Below are positions 18,675-19,920 of a DNA stretch of 19,920 bases, piece by piece. Position 1 is the first letter of the stretch. Each line of letters opens with the position of its first letter. The notes below the pieces were generated by a model. It was not told the DNA's origin. It saw only the letters and a program-made list of their open reading frames with translations, and searched no databases. The translations under genes were made by a program, and so were the position numbers. Source of the stretch: Halanaerobiales bacterium (GTDB lineage: Bacteria > Bacillota > Halanaerobiia > Halanaerobiales > JADQBU01); NCBI GenBank assembly GCA_016278435.1, contig JADQBU010000074.1, forward strand, positions 1 to 19,920, written 5' to 3'.

Positions 18675-19920
18675 TTGTCTATTCTCTGGTCTATAAGAAA
18701 GACTGTAAATCAGGTAGCAAGAGCTTTATCATTTGCTATTGATACAGAAATATCAATTGCTGATGAAGATTTAATACTGGTTGCCGGCAGCAAATACTAT
18801 GAAGATTTAATTGGCAAACAAATTTTTAATAGGATTGGCAAAAAGATGCAGGATAAAAATATCTATGAAACGATAAAAAAACAGGGCCGGCCGTTAATAA
18901 TAAGTGACCCCGGACACAATGAACTGTGTAAGGGCTGCCGGCTTTATGGAAAATGTCCAGAAAAATATGAGATTAATCACCCCATTTTACTTGAAGGAGA
19001 AATAATTGGAATTATAAGTCTTGTAGCTATTAATGAACAACAGAAAGAAAAACTACTAAAAAACAGATCACTATACATGAATTTTACTTCAGAAATGGCA
19101 AATCTTCTGGCCGGCAAGGCTGCCGAGTGGAAGATGAGCCGTGAAATTAAAGAGATGGCTATACAGTTAAATGCAATTATAAACTCAACTCAGGATGGTA
19201 TTATCGCCATAGATAAAAATTATAAGATAAATTTTATTAATCCAGTTGCCAAAGAAATTCTGGGTTTAAAAGATAGAGAAAAAAATTACAGGTTTGATAA
19301 TATATTTCCGGATTATAGTTTAAACGATATTATAAAAAAGGGCTCAAAGCATACTAACTATGAACTTAAATATGTTAGTCCCAGCTTCAAAAAAGGAAGG
19401 ATTATGGCCTCAATAACACCAATAGAGATAGATGAAAATATTTGTGGTGCTGTCATGGTTATTAAGACTATGGAAGAGGTTAGAGATATTATCAATAGTG
19501 TTTCAGGGGGTAACAGGGGTTTCAGTTTTGATCAACTGCTAGGTAAATCAGCAGAGATGGAAAAATTAATAGCTAATGCCAAAAAAGTTGCTGGAAGTAA
19601 TTCTTCTATACTGATAAAAGGCGAGAGTGGGACAGGAAAGGAACTACTGGCCCGGGCTATTCATGCTCATGGATATGGTGAAACAGCTCCTTTTGTTGCT
19701 GTTAACTGTGCTGCAATACCCAGTGAATTACTGGAAAGCGAATTGTTTGGTTATGAAGAAGGAGCTTTTACAGGTGCAAAAAAAGGTGGGAAACAGGGCA
19801 AATTTGAACTTGCTGATGGAGGAACATTATTTCTTGATGAAATTGGAGATATGCCGCTACATTTACAGGCAAAGCTATTGAGAGTTCTTAATTCTCAGAA
19901 ACGTTCTATTACCCGTGTCG
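18675..19920 (+). CDS. Sigma-54-dependent transcriptional activator (3' end beyond window)
   Basis: The first 415 residues of an enhancer-binding protein are present. The N-terminal sensory region has LCKGCRLYGKCPEKY (Cys85, Cys88, Cys94; CX2CX5C). A PAS domain follows from about 165 (LNAIINSTQDGIIAIDKNYK, NFINPVAKEILGL), then a linker and the AAA+ domain from about 293: Walker A GESGTGKE at 316-323, the sigma-54-contacting GAFTGA at 363-368, and Walker B LFLDEIGD with Asp388-Glu389. Such proteins hydrolyse ATP to open sigma-54 RNA polymerase promoters. The window ends inside the AAA+ domain, before the DNA-binding helix. I place the start at TTG 18675, which lies 6 bases after a run of seven Gs; ATG 18660 is in frame but overlaps that ribosome binding site. 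Confidence 0.92.
   Translation, partial: MSILWSIRKTVNQVARALSFAIDTEISIADEDLILVAGSKYYEDLIGKQIFNRIGKKMQDKNIYETIKKQGRPLIISDPGHNELCKGCRLYGKCPEKYEINHPILLEGEIIGIISLVAINEQQKEKLLKNRSLYMNFTSEMANLLAGKAAEWKMSREIKEMAIQLNAIINSTQDGIIAIDKNYKINFINPVAKEILGLKDREKNYRFDNIFPDYSLNDIIKKGSKHTNYELKYVSPSFKKGRIMASITPIEIDENICGAVMVIKTMEEVRDIINSVSGGNRGFSFDQLLGKSAEMEKLIANAKKVAGSNSSILIKGESGTGKELLARAIHAHGYGETAPFVAVNCAAIPSELLESELFGYEEGAFTGAKKGGKQGKFELADGGTLFLDEIGDMPLHLQAKLLRVLNSQKRSITRV

Noticed and set aside
19627..19881. Plus-strand open frame of 84 codons
   Set aside because: It lies in another frame over the Walker A to Walker B region of the sigma-54 activator, which is unmistakable in the main frame.
1..19920. CRISPR array, tRNA or rRNA genes
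   Set aside because: I found no regularly spaced repeats, no clover-leaf with CCA-type ends, and no rRNA-like conserved blocks.

Overview
The window looks like chromosome from an AT-rich, low-GC Firmicute, most likely a member of the Halanaerobiales or a related diderm clostridial line. The pointers are strong GGAGG-type ribosome binding sites, frequent GTG and TTG starts, sigma-A promoters, and a Wzi-like outer-membrane beta-barrel gene, which makes sense only in a Firmicute that keeps an outer membrane. The assignment is inference; no rRNA is present.

Layout. (1) 42-550, minus: a RelE/ParE-type toxin-antitoxin (TA) pair with a clear promoter. (2) 898-4810, plus: a three-gene exopolysaccharide operon (polyprenyl sugar-phosphate transferase, Wzi-like outer-membrane protein, GalE-type epimerase). 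(3) 4815-6729: a divergent MarR regulator and MATE efflux pump around a control region with two inverted repeats of identical geometry. (4) 6921-7731: mntA-hepT (AMPylating antitoxin and HEPN ribonuclease). (5) 7763-10158: a patchwork of a DUF3006 gene lacking a canonical start, YCII and MFS fragments, an intact SEC-C protein and the 3' part of an IS256-family element. (6) 10159-12100, minus: an orphan MNT domain, an MNT/HepT-like pair and a vapBC pair with a palindromic operator. (7) 12161-13295: an HD-hydrolase remnant and an intact GntR/UTRA regulator. (8) 13365-14186: decayed second copies of three genes found elsewhere in the window (epimerase, DUF3006, SEC-C). (9) 14395-16031: a promoter, a palindrome, a likely TumE-type TA pair and a translationally coupled stand-alone pyruvate-kinase C-terminal-domain gene, closed by a terminator. 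(10) 16032-18240: ankyrin-repeat remnant, a DUF6544-like membrane-anchored protein, and a fragment of a second mntA. (11) 18074-18494: a compact locus resembling an undescribed type I toxin-antitoxin. (12) 18675-end: a sigma-54-dependent activator cut off by the window edge.

Overall this is a conserved surface-polysaccharide operon followed by an accessory island rich in TA modules and in duplicated, decaying gene pieces. The most interesting item is the 19-residue hydrophobic peptide gene at 18298-18357. Its ribosome binding site lies in a hairpin, its mRNA ends can pair with each other, it ends at a strong terminator, and an antisense transcription unit with its own promoter and terminator spans it. 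The second is the TA-like operon that carries a pyruvate-kinase C-terminal domain as third gene.
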